Source of the DNA: Epiperipatus broadwayi
Taxonomy: Eukaryota > Onychophora > Udeonychophora > Euonychophora > Peripatidae
Direction: 5' to 3'
Assembly (NCBI GenBank): GCA_028023455.1
Contig: JAQFVV010006428.1
Span: 727,501 to 791,500 of the forward strand
DNA length: 64,000 nucleotides
Part shown: positions 11,641-22,000 of the stretch, one piece after another
How positions within the stretch are numbered: position 1 is the stretch's first letter
How the letters are laid out: every line of letters begins with the position of its first letter
The notes under the pieces: model-generated
Database searches by the model: none
Told to the model about the DNA's origin: nothing
Seen by the model: the letters and a program-made list of their open reading frames with translations, nothing else
Program-made: the position numbers and the translations under genes

Positions 11641-12689
11641 GAATTTTTAATTATATATATATATATATATCTGCCTTATTCAATGAATGTTTTCTCATGT
11701 TTCATAGATATTTGGCAGCCTTAATATAAGGACACACATGGCAGACATATGTGAAAGGCCTTATCTTCTAGATCTAGTATTTAACATGCAATAAGCATTA
11801 TCTTATAATATTTCTCAAACTTCTTACTCTCAGAGTTTAGTGATACAAGACCTCATGAGATACAAGATATAAACCAAAAGCAAAAGGAATATTTTATTGA
11901 ATCTAATTTGTATCTACTAATAGCCAGCTATAGATGATACAGATAATATTTTGAAATTTCTAATATATAATAATGAAATTATCCATTATTGCTTAGGCAA
12001 GTGATGGTAGCATTGAAATATTCGGGGAAAATGAATTAAATTTATAGCATTGAGTATAGCATAATAATCCCATGTTGATGGCAATAATAATAATAATAAT
12101 AGTATCACAAAACACAAGACTTCTCTCTTTGCAATTCCTCTGCCTTTGCTTTATTGTCATTTAACTTCACATTGTTTGTTAACAATATCTACCAAACTAC
12201 TATTATATTTGTATGAAAATCATCTATATTTTGAAGTAGGTAAAATACCATCGGGACTAACAATATAATAATGCCTTATTCTCTTCAAATGGTAGAGAAT
12301 CATAAATGCATCTTAAGGGTAAAACAATATCAACTTCCTAATCACAAAAGCCATAAGTATCAATATTCCCTTTGTATTAATGTTAACTACACTTCTCTTT
12401 GAATATGAATCTTCTAAAATATACTCCTCTTTAAATATGAATGTAAATCTCCTGGATTAGACTTCTCTTCAAAGTGTCAAAGATGAATCTCTAAATTCCT
12501 TATTTACAAGATCCTTACATTACAATACAAAAGACTATCTATGGCTATATTATGTTTACTTTTGATATTCTACTAAAAACTCATTACTGTGTTACAATAA
12601 CTTTAATTAGGATTCCCTAGACCTAACCCTCATGAGTGATAAAGGGAATATTGAATCGCATATCTAGAACTATGAGTATAATATATATA
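11641..12689. other. AT-rich spacer
   Basis: Contains a (TA)n run near 11655-11670 and an (ATA)n run near 12080-12100. No gene signal. Confidence 0.4.
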
Positions 12690-12880
12690 TATATTAATAA
12701 TTCAAACAAATATATTTAACACAGTATTCAAAATTAAATAATATATTCTTTACCAGAAGTACTTTCAATAGTTTCACTGACAATCTTTATCAACTGTTAA
12801 TACAAATGTACAAAAAATAAAAAATGCATTACCCATCATTCAATCTATTTAAATTTCCCACAAGTCTGTAATTTTTTAAA
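12690..12880 (-). repeat. Inverted copy of the 3' end of Penelope element 2
   Basis: This segment is the reverse complement of about 15285-15460, covering the last codons of the Penelope ORF (gggaaattt), the motif acagttgataaagattgtca and the sequence up to gtgttaaatatatttgtttg. Such inverted terminal fragments are known for Penelope elements, which often carry partial or inverted copies at their ends. It places the 5' border of element 2 here. Confidence 0.85.
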
Positions 12881-13479
12881 AAGTAATAAATTAATTTGTT
12901 TGAAGGAGGACAAGGGGTTACGGTTGTGCTTAATGAAACAGGATGAATATAATATGAAAATTATGGATCAAATGAAGAAGCTTTGTTTTGAAAAAAGTGA
13001 ATTAAATAATATTGATACATATGAAATGAAATTTATTAATGACATTTTAATGACTGCTAAAAAGAAAAAAGTTATTGATGCAAAGACATATTACAGTTTA
13101 TATCCGTTGTCTGCAGTGTTTCCGAGAATCTTTGCAAATATAAAATTGCATAAAAATTGTTATCCATTAAGAGTAATTGTTGCTTTTGGGGGTGTTTTTT
13201 ATTATAATGCTTGTAGATATATTGAAAAAATAATGCAAGATGTGCTTGGATTTGATTTTATTAATAGGATTAAAAATATAAAAATTGATAATAATGATGT
13301 TATGTATACACTTGACATATCTGGAATGTATGGTTCAATTAATCGTATGGAATCAATAGAGATTATTGAAAGAGCTTTTTTTTTAAAATCTATAGATAAT
13401 AATATTAAGAATTTTATTATTAATATATTAAGATTTGTAAATGATAATATATATGTTAGGTTTAACCAAAAGACTGTTT

Positions 13480-14222
13480 CTTACGAGGCTCCTCGTAGAC
13501 ATCTGACGTCACTCTAACTCTGCTAGTTCTTATGCTAAAAAATTTGTTCGATAGGTTTTGAATAGGTTTTTAAAAGTTCTGTAAGATGGTGACCTCTTCC
13601 GACTTATTTTACAAGTAAAAAATAAAAAAAATGCATTTAAACCTAAACAAAGAAAGAACATTATTTGTGATTGGTTCTTAGCATGCTCTCAGCCGAAAAA
13701 GACATTCTGATTGGCTGGAAAGAACAAAGAAACCGCCTGATCAAAGAAAATAAAGAAAAACGCTGAGATTTTCATTTCGAATTTAATTTTAAGTATTAAA
13801 AAAATATAATTTCAGAAATTAAACTAGTTTTTTTAAAAAATATACTAAAAAAACAAAATTATTTTCGAAAAATATTGAAGATTTTAGTAAAAATATTAAA
13901 GAAATATTTAAAAGAAATATTTACTTTTCTATAACATAAAAGTCGACCTTTTTGTTTATATTATAGCTTTTATGTTGCCGAAATTGAATATTTTAGAATA
14001 AATAAATAGCAATTTATTTTTGAAAGAACTTTCGTTCTCTTCATAACCTGAAAAATTAATAATATACTTTTTATAAACGTATCTGAGTTGAATTTAATAT
14101 TATAGGCGAATATGTTTTAACAATAGGCTTTGTCTTCAGTTTGTGAGTTGGCCAATTAAAAGATTTGATTTTTACCTCATACAACCAATAATATAATTAG
14201 CGGTTAAAAGGTTAATGATTGC
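13480..14222. mobile_element. 743-bp insertion in the Penelope RT with GTTT duplication
   Basis: GTTT at 13476-13479 and at 14223-14226 flank it, and the Penelope RT frame is continuous if one copy plus the insert is ignored. The insert has no coding frame. It contains a palindrome (acgaggctcctcgt) near its left end, a cAMP-response-like TGACGTCA (13504-13511), two ATTGG boxes (about 13670 and 13709) and AATAAA motifs near 14000. A promoter plus poly-A signals suggests a solo LTR, but the ends are not TG...CA and no inverted ends are seen. Confidence 0.75.
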
Positions 14223-15350
14223 GTTTATAAAATGAATTATGGTTGGCCAATGGGTTTTCTGGTGGTATCACAGATTTGTAATTTTTTTATTTCTAGTTAT
14301 GAGGTTAAGATATTGCCTCAGATAAAATATAAACAAAGTAAAGTATATTGTAGATATGTTGATGATGTATTTATATGTGCACATAATAAAATAATAGTTA
14401 ATTTGTTTAGTGAGTTAAATGTGATTAATAATGTAAAATGGGTGTTAAATGAAGAGAAGAAAGATTCTATAAAGCTTTTAGATATATTTATTAAAAGAAA
14501 TAATAATGTGTTTGATTATTATATGATTTTAAAGCCTGTGGAAATTATGGGTTATATTCCATATAATTCTAAAGTTCATATGAGTCATAAATTAGCTAGT
14601 TTGAAGTTATTTTTGTTTAGAAATGATTATTTGTGCAAATTTATTAGTGATAAAATTGAAAATATTAATGTATATATTACTGATATGTTGAATGTTGGTT
14701 ATAGAAGGAATATTATTTATAATACAATTACAAAATATAATCTAAATAAAAGTAATAATAAGAAAATATTAAGTAAATTAAAAAGTGATAAATGGATTTC
14801 TATTCCTTTTATATCTAATCAACAAGCTAAATTAATTAATAAACTTTATAATGGTTTGTGTAGAATTTCTTTTTTCTCTTCAAATAATATAAATGATATG
14901 ATAAATAACTCCAAAGCCAAGATTTCTAAGTTTGAATTAGTTCTGTTATATATATATATATATATATGTTGGAATGTGGTTGTGGAATAAAATATATAGG
15001 GGAATCCAAATGTACATTACAAAAATGATATAATGATCATAAGACATTATATAAACGTGTACAGAAAGAAAATATATCTTCAGTAAATATGAATACTCCA
15101 TCAATTATATTTGATCATAATAAAACATGTAATTATGGTTTAAAATTTAATAATAGAGATATAAAAATTATTCAAATTGAAAGGTGTAGTGAAAAACGTA
15201 AAATTAAAGAGGCAATGATGATATCTAGGAATAGAGGTGGTTTAATGTATAAACAATCGGCTAATATAAAGACAACAGAATTGTGGGAAATTTGAATAGA
15301 TTGAGTGATGGGTAATGCAAGTTTTTATTTTTTGTAAGTTTGTATTAACA

Positions 15351-15395
15351 GTTGATAAAGATTGTCAGTGAAACAATTGAAAGTACTTCTGGTAA
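15351..15395 (+). other. Possible decayed hammerhead-like motif at the Penelope 3' end
   Basis: GTTGATAAAGATTGTCAGTG followed by AAAC and, nine bases later, AGTA resembles CUGAUGA - stem II - GAAAC - GUA with lost core bases. The element 1 counterpart is at 11580-11620 (TTGATAAAGACTAC ... TAGTC). Key core positions differ, so neither would be expected to cleave. Confidence 0.3.
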
Positions 15396-15480
15396 AGAAT
15401 ATATTATTTAATTTTGAATACTTTGTGTTAAATATATTTGTTTGAATTATTATTATATGATTTAAAAATAGACATTTAAT

Positions 15481-15842
15481 GGTTGTAGTTATATATATAT
15501 AATGCTAGTATAAGAAAATTACTCTATCAAAGTATCATATGATTTGAGTTATAAACAACAAAATTAGTTAACTTTCTATACTTCTAATTATATGTTATAT
15601 ATATGCATATAGATGATCTTCATAAAAATACACATAATAAATGAACATCAAATATTCAATAAGTAATAATTACACCTTGCGAGTATTAGATGTATGTGCC
15701 GAACAAAGAAAAAAAGAGATAAATAAAAATTAGTATTTTATTGTTTTTTTCAAAAAAACAAACAAACAGGTTTTAAAAATGAAAACATATGCACTTAAAA
15801 AATTTATTAATAAGCAAATAAATGACCATTTAACTTTTTTTT
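15481..15842. other. AT-rich spacer, 3' flank of exon candidate
   Basis: On the minus strand an AATAAA at about 15737 follows the stop codon of the 15843-15928 exon candidate by about 100 bases and could serve as its polyadenylation signal. Otherwise nothing is recognised. Confidence 0.35.
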
Positions 15843-15928
15843 TCAATAGTAGACCTCCTTTTGAAGATCGATAGCCATTTGTGGCATACCTCTAATCAAA
15901 TCCGGCAACATGGCTAACAAATCATTGG
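15843..15928 (-). CDS. Candidate terminal coding exon of an unknown gene
   Basis: On the minus strand an acceptor (ttatgtgttag) precedes an open stretch of about 27 codons with the peptide MLPDLIRGMPQMAIDLQKEV near its middle and end, stopping at TGA (15845-15843). The codons are less AT-biased than the flanks and the exon is followed by an AATAAA. I do not recognise the protein. The next upstream exon would lie to the right on this strand; the family C fold-back would then sit in that intron. It could be a chance frame. Confidence 0.35.
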
Positions 15929-16039
15929 CTAACACATAAAGCCAAGATTACATAATGTGAAAGATGACAAAGTTACTTCAGAAGCTTTTACGTAAATATT
16001 TGAAAACCAGGCACTCTTCACAAACCTGGAGATTAATTG

Positions 16040-16682
16040 TAAATATAGGGGATTTGAACTCACGACTTTCAAGTAGCCACCAACTATCCACACTATCTTA
16101 TACAACTCACACACATGACCACACACATGTAGAAAAGATAAATAATCACCAATATACATATTTCATGCTAAACCAGCACTCATCAGTTGGTCCAGTTTAT
16201 CATCTCTCACACACATATATAATCAGTGCTCAGTTTATATTAAAATAGCAAATCTTCACACTTTAATGGACACACTTCACTCTATTACAACCTCCAACTT
16301 TTCAACCATCCATATAATAGTAATTTCAGGTCAAGTGGGCTTGGCAATGATGTTGGCATCGACATGGGATTTGGCTTTCCATCATCAGATTTTCAATGAT
16401 ATGGATGGCTGAAAAGTTGGAGGTTGTAGTAGATTGAAGCCTGTCCATTAATAATTAAAGTGTGCAGATTTGCTATCTTAATATAAACTGAGTACTGATT
16501 ATATTTATGTGTGGGCGATGATAATCTGAGCCAACTGATGAGTGCTAGTTTAGCATGAAATATGTATATTGGTGATTATTTATCTTTTCTACATGTGTGT
16601 GGTCATATGTATTAGTTGTATGAGATGTTGCAGATGGTTGGTGGGTGCTTGAAAGTCTGAGTTCAAATCCCCTGTATTCGGA
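16040..16682. mobile_element. Fold-back family C, complete inverted pair
   Basis: Arms at about 16040-16320 and 16390-16682 are reverse complements around a centre of about 70-80 bp. The outer ends carry ggggatttgaactcacgact, which on the opposite strand reads as a tRNA B-box-like GAGTTCAAATCCCC. The arms could therefore derive from a tRNA-related SINE inserted or duplicated head to head. Single arms are at 5150-5460 and 46540-46785. Confidence 0.8.
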
Positions 16683-16689
16683 AGCTTTT

Positions 16690-17104
16690 ATACATTTCTC
16701 AAATTAATTTCCGGGTGAGAATAGCTATTCTCTTCGAAGTATTTGCTTTTATTTCTTTCTTTTCTAACATATGTTCTGTGACGATGTTCTCTTGCTTTCC
16801 AATGGTAATTGATTAGAAATGGATGAGGGGGAGGCGCCAAGTACCTTAGATGGTAATTTTTTCTCCATCTTGCCAGTCCTTGGTAATACCAGCTCTAAAT
16901 AATATTTGATAATTTGTTCAGAAAAAAAAGAAAAATTTTACTAGAATAAATTTGTTATAACTTTTTCTGCTGTTGTCAATAATAATCACTACAAAAACTA
17001 GCATAATCTCTTGCTTCATTACCCATTGTTGCTATAATATCTCATTTGTTTTTCAACAAGATATATTACATCGAATTAGATTGTTTACATAGCTATCACT
17101 TTCC
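16690..17104. other. Spacer
   Basis: Contains a GC-richer patch at about 16820-16900 without a recognisable frame. Confidence 0.35.
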
Positions 17105-18130
17105 CAAAAAGGCATCTTAATACTTCAATAATTAAAGCATTGGATCATCAAAGTGTAGACCCAGAATATTATCATATTCTGAAGATACATAATGATACTA
17201 GGAAGGTTAATGTAGAGAAGGGGATAAGATAAAGTGACTCCATGCCTAAAACGAAACTTTTTACAGCAGTGCTGCAAGAAGTATTTTGTGGATTAAAATG
17301 GAAGCTAAAGGAGTAAAAGTAAATAGATATTATTTAAGTCATTTCTATTTTGGAAGATGATGTAATTGTTTTTGCAAATAAAGTTTTAGAGATTTAGAAA
17401 ATGTTGCAAGAGTTATCAGATGAAAGCAGAAATAAAGGTAAATGTTAATAAGACTAAAGTGATGTTCAATGGATTTTCTCAACAGATGAAAATAAAGATT
17501 GATTATGTTGAGTTAGAAGAAGTTAAGAACTACAAATATCTTGGTCAGATTATTTCTACAGATGGAAACCTAATTGATGAAATTAATTTTAGAATTAAAC
17601 TTGGTTGGAATTCTTTTGGTAGAAATAACTTAATACTAAAAAGAAATATGCCTGTGTTTGAAAAGGAAAGTTTTTAATAAATGTGTTTTACCGATTCTTA
17701 CAAATAGAACTGAGACTTGGACACTTAAAAGAAGAGCAATACTGAGACTTCAGACCACTCAAAGAAGTATGGAGAAATGAATGTTGAGAGTAACAAGAAG
17801 ACATCAAAAATGTAATGTGTGGGTAAAAGAACAAACAGGTGTTACTAACATCATTGAAATAGTTAAAAGACAAGTGAAGTTGAGCTGGACATATTGCTAG
17901 AAGAGATAATAATAGATGGACAATTGAAACCTTAATCAAAAAGATTGTAAAAGACCCAGAAAGAGACAACATGTGAAATGGATAGCTGAAATAAGAAAAT
18001 ATGCATGGGCGATGTTGAAAAGAGAGGCTAAAGATCGGAGAAGATGGCTTGAATTTGGAGAGACCTTCATCCTTGCAGTGGATTGATAATGGTTGACAAT
18101 AATGGTGATGATGACACATATAAATGTTCT
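17105..18130 (+). mobile_element. RTE-type LINE, 5'-truncated copy 1
   Basis: Frame fragments match the 3' half of RTE reverse transcriptases: a decayed palm region, then at 17420-17677 NYKYLGQIISTDGNLIDEIN, and further degenerate pieces typical of the RTE C-terminus (TETWTLKR, then EQTGVTNIIEIVKRQ after a shift, then the final WID). The copy ends with an irregular GAT/ATG-rich tail (about 18085-18120), as in RTE elements. Compared with the copy at 61870-64000 it has an internal deletion near 17190. Not functional. Confidence 0.85.
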
Positions 18131-18678
18131 ATATATATTTATGATATATAAACAACAACAAAAAAGATTTATTGGGGAGTTACTAGTTCTTTTTGTTCTT
18201 CATAAACAAACTATAATTGTGCACTTTTTTTGACACATTATGATCATTAATATTTGTAAAGTGATTCATATAGCTCCTTTACTCCCTCCGTATATTATTA
18301 TGACTATTTCCAATAAATATAAAAGCTAAGATATAACCAAGATAACAAGTAAAGTCGTTTTAATAATAAAAAATGATTTTCACATATTAATGTATAAACA
18401 AAAGTACAAATTGGTTAAAATTTTACAAAAATATACATATCGAAATGATATGAAGATAACAAATAATGGAAACAAAAAAAACGCGATGTATATAAGATAA
18501 CAACAAAACATTCGCTATCCTTCCTTCATAAATATTTTAAACGTGGCGCAATAAAAGTGAAATTCCACCTTTATTGTTATAAGAATGTTACCTTGATAAT
18601 AGGTTAAGATTGTTGATTGTTATCGATATTTTGATTATCTAAGTATTAACCGACTTTAATGATATATATATATTATAG
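18131..18678. other. Upstream intron sequence of P4HA gene 1
   Basis: AT-rich. At 18278-18288 TTTACTCCCTC forms an inverted match with GAGGGAGTAAA at 19080-19090, on the other side of the two P4HA exons. A purine/pyrimidine-mixed patch near 18530-18600 shows no frame. Confidence 0.4.
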
Positions 18679-18747
18679 TTAAATGATGTTCTAGCTGGAG
18701 GAGGAACTGTTTTTCCTAAATTACATGTTGCAGTAAAACCTGAAAAA
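18679..18747 (+). CDS. P4HA: Prolyl 4-hydroxylase alpha subunit, gene 1, third-last exon
   Basis: A 69-bp exon (23 codons, phase 0 at both ends) after acceptor tattatag and before donor gtaaga. It encodes LNDVLAGGGTVFPKL and ends VAVKPEK. This matches the conserved strand of P4HA enzymes that in human P4HA1 reads YMSDVSAGGATVFPEV...PKK. The family hydroxylates proline in procollagen X-Pro-Gly triplets in the endoplasmic reticulum, using Fe(II), 2-oxoglutarate, O2 and ascorbate, with protein disulfide isomerase as beta subunit. The exon with the iron ligands His-x-Asp should precede it. I could not find that exon between 1 and 18678, so it is probably outside the window or too diverged for me to see. 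Confidence 0.9.
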
Positions 18748-18930
18748 GTAAGAAAACTGTCTAAGATAACAATTTTTCTTGTAACTATACATGCATACCC
18801 ACACAAATATATTGTTGTGAATATATATAATATTCGAACTTGTTAGTTTTATAATAACCAAAATTATTGTTTGTAATTTATATGTCCTCTACTTTCTTCT
18901 TTATACAACATTTGTCATATATATATATAG

Positions 18931-19027
18931 GGATCTGCTGTTTTTTGGTACAATTTATTGAAAAATGGAAGTATCGATTTTCAATCCCATCATGCAGGTT
19001 GTCCTGTTTTAGCAGGAACAAAATGGG
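18931..19027 (+). CDS. P4HA: Prolyl 4-hydroxylase alpha subunit, gene 1, second-last exon
   Basis: A 97-bp exon starting after atatatatag, phase 0, and ending with one base of a split codon before gtaaga. It encodes GSAVFWYNLLKNGS, then HHAGCPVLAGTKW. The second His of HHAGC aligns with the distal iron-binding His of the P4HA 2-oxoglutarate dioxygenase domain, and the Lys of GTKW with the Lys that binds the 2-oxoglutarate carboxylate. Both key residues are kept, so nothing here suggests a dead copy. It is separated from the preceding exon by a 183-bp intron, and the split codon is completed 20.8 kb downstream at 39822. Confidence 0.93.
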
Positions 19028-19090
19028 GTAAGATGTCTATATATATTGAACCAGGTGGTGTGTTTTAATAGTGATCACTGAGGGAGTAAA

Positions 19091-22000
19091 CAAAATCTAT
19101 ATATTTTTATTCTTTTATAAAATAATTTTATGAAATATAACTTGTAAAACTTTTATACAAAATATGATATAATTATAATTTATATATTTGATCTACACCA
19201 AGGCAATTTAAAGATTGCTCCACCATGGTCCCTTAGTCAGAGAAGAGAGTATCCAAAGAGTATCTGTATCCAAGCCAAGCTATATAGATCAGATATATAA
19301 ATACAACTACATTTCCAGGATATAGATTTCTTCTCACCTGCCAAATTCAACACCTATCATTCAAAGCACTTTTTTGTTTCGGAGTAAATCCTGGGCACCA
19401 GTTAGCTACAAGAACTAATGTGTTTTGAATGATGGAAAACTAATTCAGTGCCTAAGATGTTCCAACTAGCTCAATCAAAAGTAATACAATAACAAATTTT
19501 TGCTTCAATTAGTGGTAAAAGAATTGACCGACAAATATTATATTTAAAGATAATTTATTTTAACTATTCACTTATTATTCTAATTTTAATTACTTTTATA
19601 ATTCTTAACTAACATAAACAATGATATTTTTATATAATAACCACACACACACTCTGAATTCATACACTAAAGTAGAATATAACAAAAGCATTGAATAATA
19701 CATGGCATTTAAAAGCATGAAAATCAATAGTTCTTTATGCATGCTATAGAGTTCATTTATTAATTGACTCTGGAGGCTTTAAGAATTGCATTGACTACAT
19801 TAATTAGAAAGGGAAATAAGAAAATGTTATTTATTACCTAGGATTTCAGAACATGAATACTTCTTGCTGTTTGTAGTGAAATTTATTTCCAATAACATTT
19901 TGTCTTCTTGCTGGTTGTTGCTTCACATGAAAATCTTTCCAACCAGTTGGATTTGAGGTTTTTGTGGAGATTTCTATGCTTATTATCTTGTGTCACTATT
20001 CTTTAAGACAGTTAGACATTGGGCAGCTTCAGATTATTAGGTGTGCATTACTTCCACCTCGGGCAGACTATTGGTATTTAGGACAGGCTTGGAGCTCATT
20101 GTATGCTCCTAAAAGCTGCTCAACACTGCATGACCTTTATTAACAAATGCATGAGAAGACTGACTGAATACTGATTGAGTTGCCAATTGACTGAACTCAA
20201 CTGATAGATTGAACTCAACTGATTGTGAACTCAATTCAACTGATTGATCAATGAAAACCCAGACTATGTATGTGATGATCTGTTGTCACTTTGTTAATTG
20301 GGTTTTATGTCCACTGGCTATATCTGTTGTTAAAATTCCTCCACTGTTTTTGATTGTATTCCTTTCATAAGATGTTAATCCTGTTGTCAGTTAGTAGCCA
20401 TTGCTAATTTGTTGTTTTGTGGATTTTTAATTAGTAACCATTGCTAAATTCTGTTCTTTTATATAGCTTTTAGTATATACAATCCTTGAGGGAATTTCTT
20501 TTTAATATTTTAACACACATACATTTATCACTTGTTATTTACACACTTATATGTTTCTAAAATCAACTCATTATAAACAAGAGACATTTTAAAATTTATA
20601 TAAAAGGTTTATATTCTAAGCTTTTAGTTTAAACTTTTCTTTCTTTTTTTTTCTTTAATATTTTAAATGAAGAGAGAGCCTTTAATTACTTGAAAAAAAG
20701 ATTTATTCTTGAACTGTCATGCTTTAACTTTTATTTACTTTTTAAAATTTTAAGTTAATTTTCCTCCCCCTTTCAATCAATCTTTAGACTTTTACTTTTG
20801 ACATTTCTAAAGCAAACCCTCTCCTCCTTCTAACTAATTAATTGTACTTTTACTGATAATAACTCTCTAAATTTTGATAAATTTATTTATTTAAATGAAA
20901 TGTTTTTCTTTGTTTATAATTCAATTATTTACAGACAACAAATTGATTTTATTGTTCATTATCGATTTTAAACTACGTTGTTTATGAGCATGTTTATTTC
21001 AATAATTTTTAGATAAAAAATATTATATGTACAGCTAAGATATCAGTACAATATATAATTTCAAATAATGCAGGTTTAGAATATTCTGTATTTATTTTTG
21101 TTTATTTTTCTGTATATTTTTATTAACTCATTACTATTTTTATCCACGTATTTTCTTAAAATATATTTAATATTAATTACAATGTAATAGTATACCATGG
21201 ATATAAATAATTTATTTAGATGCTTATATTTTATTCTTCATATCATGTTACATAAAGTTAATAATTTGGTACTGATATACTCAGATACCTACATTCCATA
21301 GCTAATCCATAAATTTAAAATGCTTTTTTATTTGTAAAACAGAATTCTCATTAAATACTATGTAATATTGACTTACAAATTAATTTATTCATTAAAACCT
21401 CTTATAACTTGTAATTGATAGGTTTACTTTGAAAAAGTTAGTATTATTGGCTTTTCACATTCTTATTAAGGCATAAACAAAGGTGGCTCGGGATAAGAAG
21501 GGGTGGAGTTTTTTATTGACATGCAAATTTCTTTAAAAATTAAATGTATATTTTCAAACAATTTAAAAATTACTTGCAATTGGTACACTTACTTGTAACT
21601 TTTACTTGTATTATTTGTCTTTAAAATTTTTGAAAAAGTGAGACCAAAAAAAATACAATCTACTGTAAATGCCATTTGTTTTGATGAAATTCTGTCTTAA
21701 ATAAAAATGAAATGGTTTTTAATAATAAAGTGGTTAAAATTATTTATTTTGATTACCACCTAAGCAATAAACTCATTGCACATCCTGGATTTAGTTCATT
21801 AGTGTTTTTTTTGACAGAGACATTATCCAGCATATGAGAGATTGAGATGAGAATGCAAATTAACAAAATGTACCTCTTTTTTTTCTTTGAAGACCATATT
21901 TGAACAAGAAGTTGATCTTTGATTTTATCAAGAAGATTGTGGCGATCTACAAATTCCAAGAAAGTTTTTTTATTGGCAACTAACTATTTTTCTATAAAAA

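Larger units (their letters stand above)
12881..15480 (+). mobile_element. Penelope-like element 2 (RT plus GIY-YIG endonuclease), interrupted
   Basis: The N-terminal RT half (12900-13479) has PRIFANIKLHKNCYPLRVIV, like the P-x-KIHK-x-PLRPI region of Penelope RTs, and YTLDISGMYGSINRME, the motif A Asp region. The C-terminal half (from about 14227) has NYGWPMG and the catalytic YVDD (about 14355-14366). The GIY-YIG domain follows as ECGCGIKYIGESKCTL near 14970, after a (TA)n expansion that shifts the frame. One stop codon follows and the frame ends at 15295. A 743-bp insertion splits the RT. The element is dead but well preserved. Its ends are the inverted fragment at 12690-12880 and about 15480. 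Confidence 0.88.
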
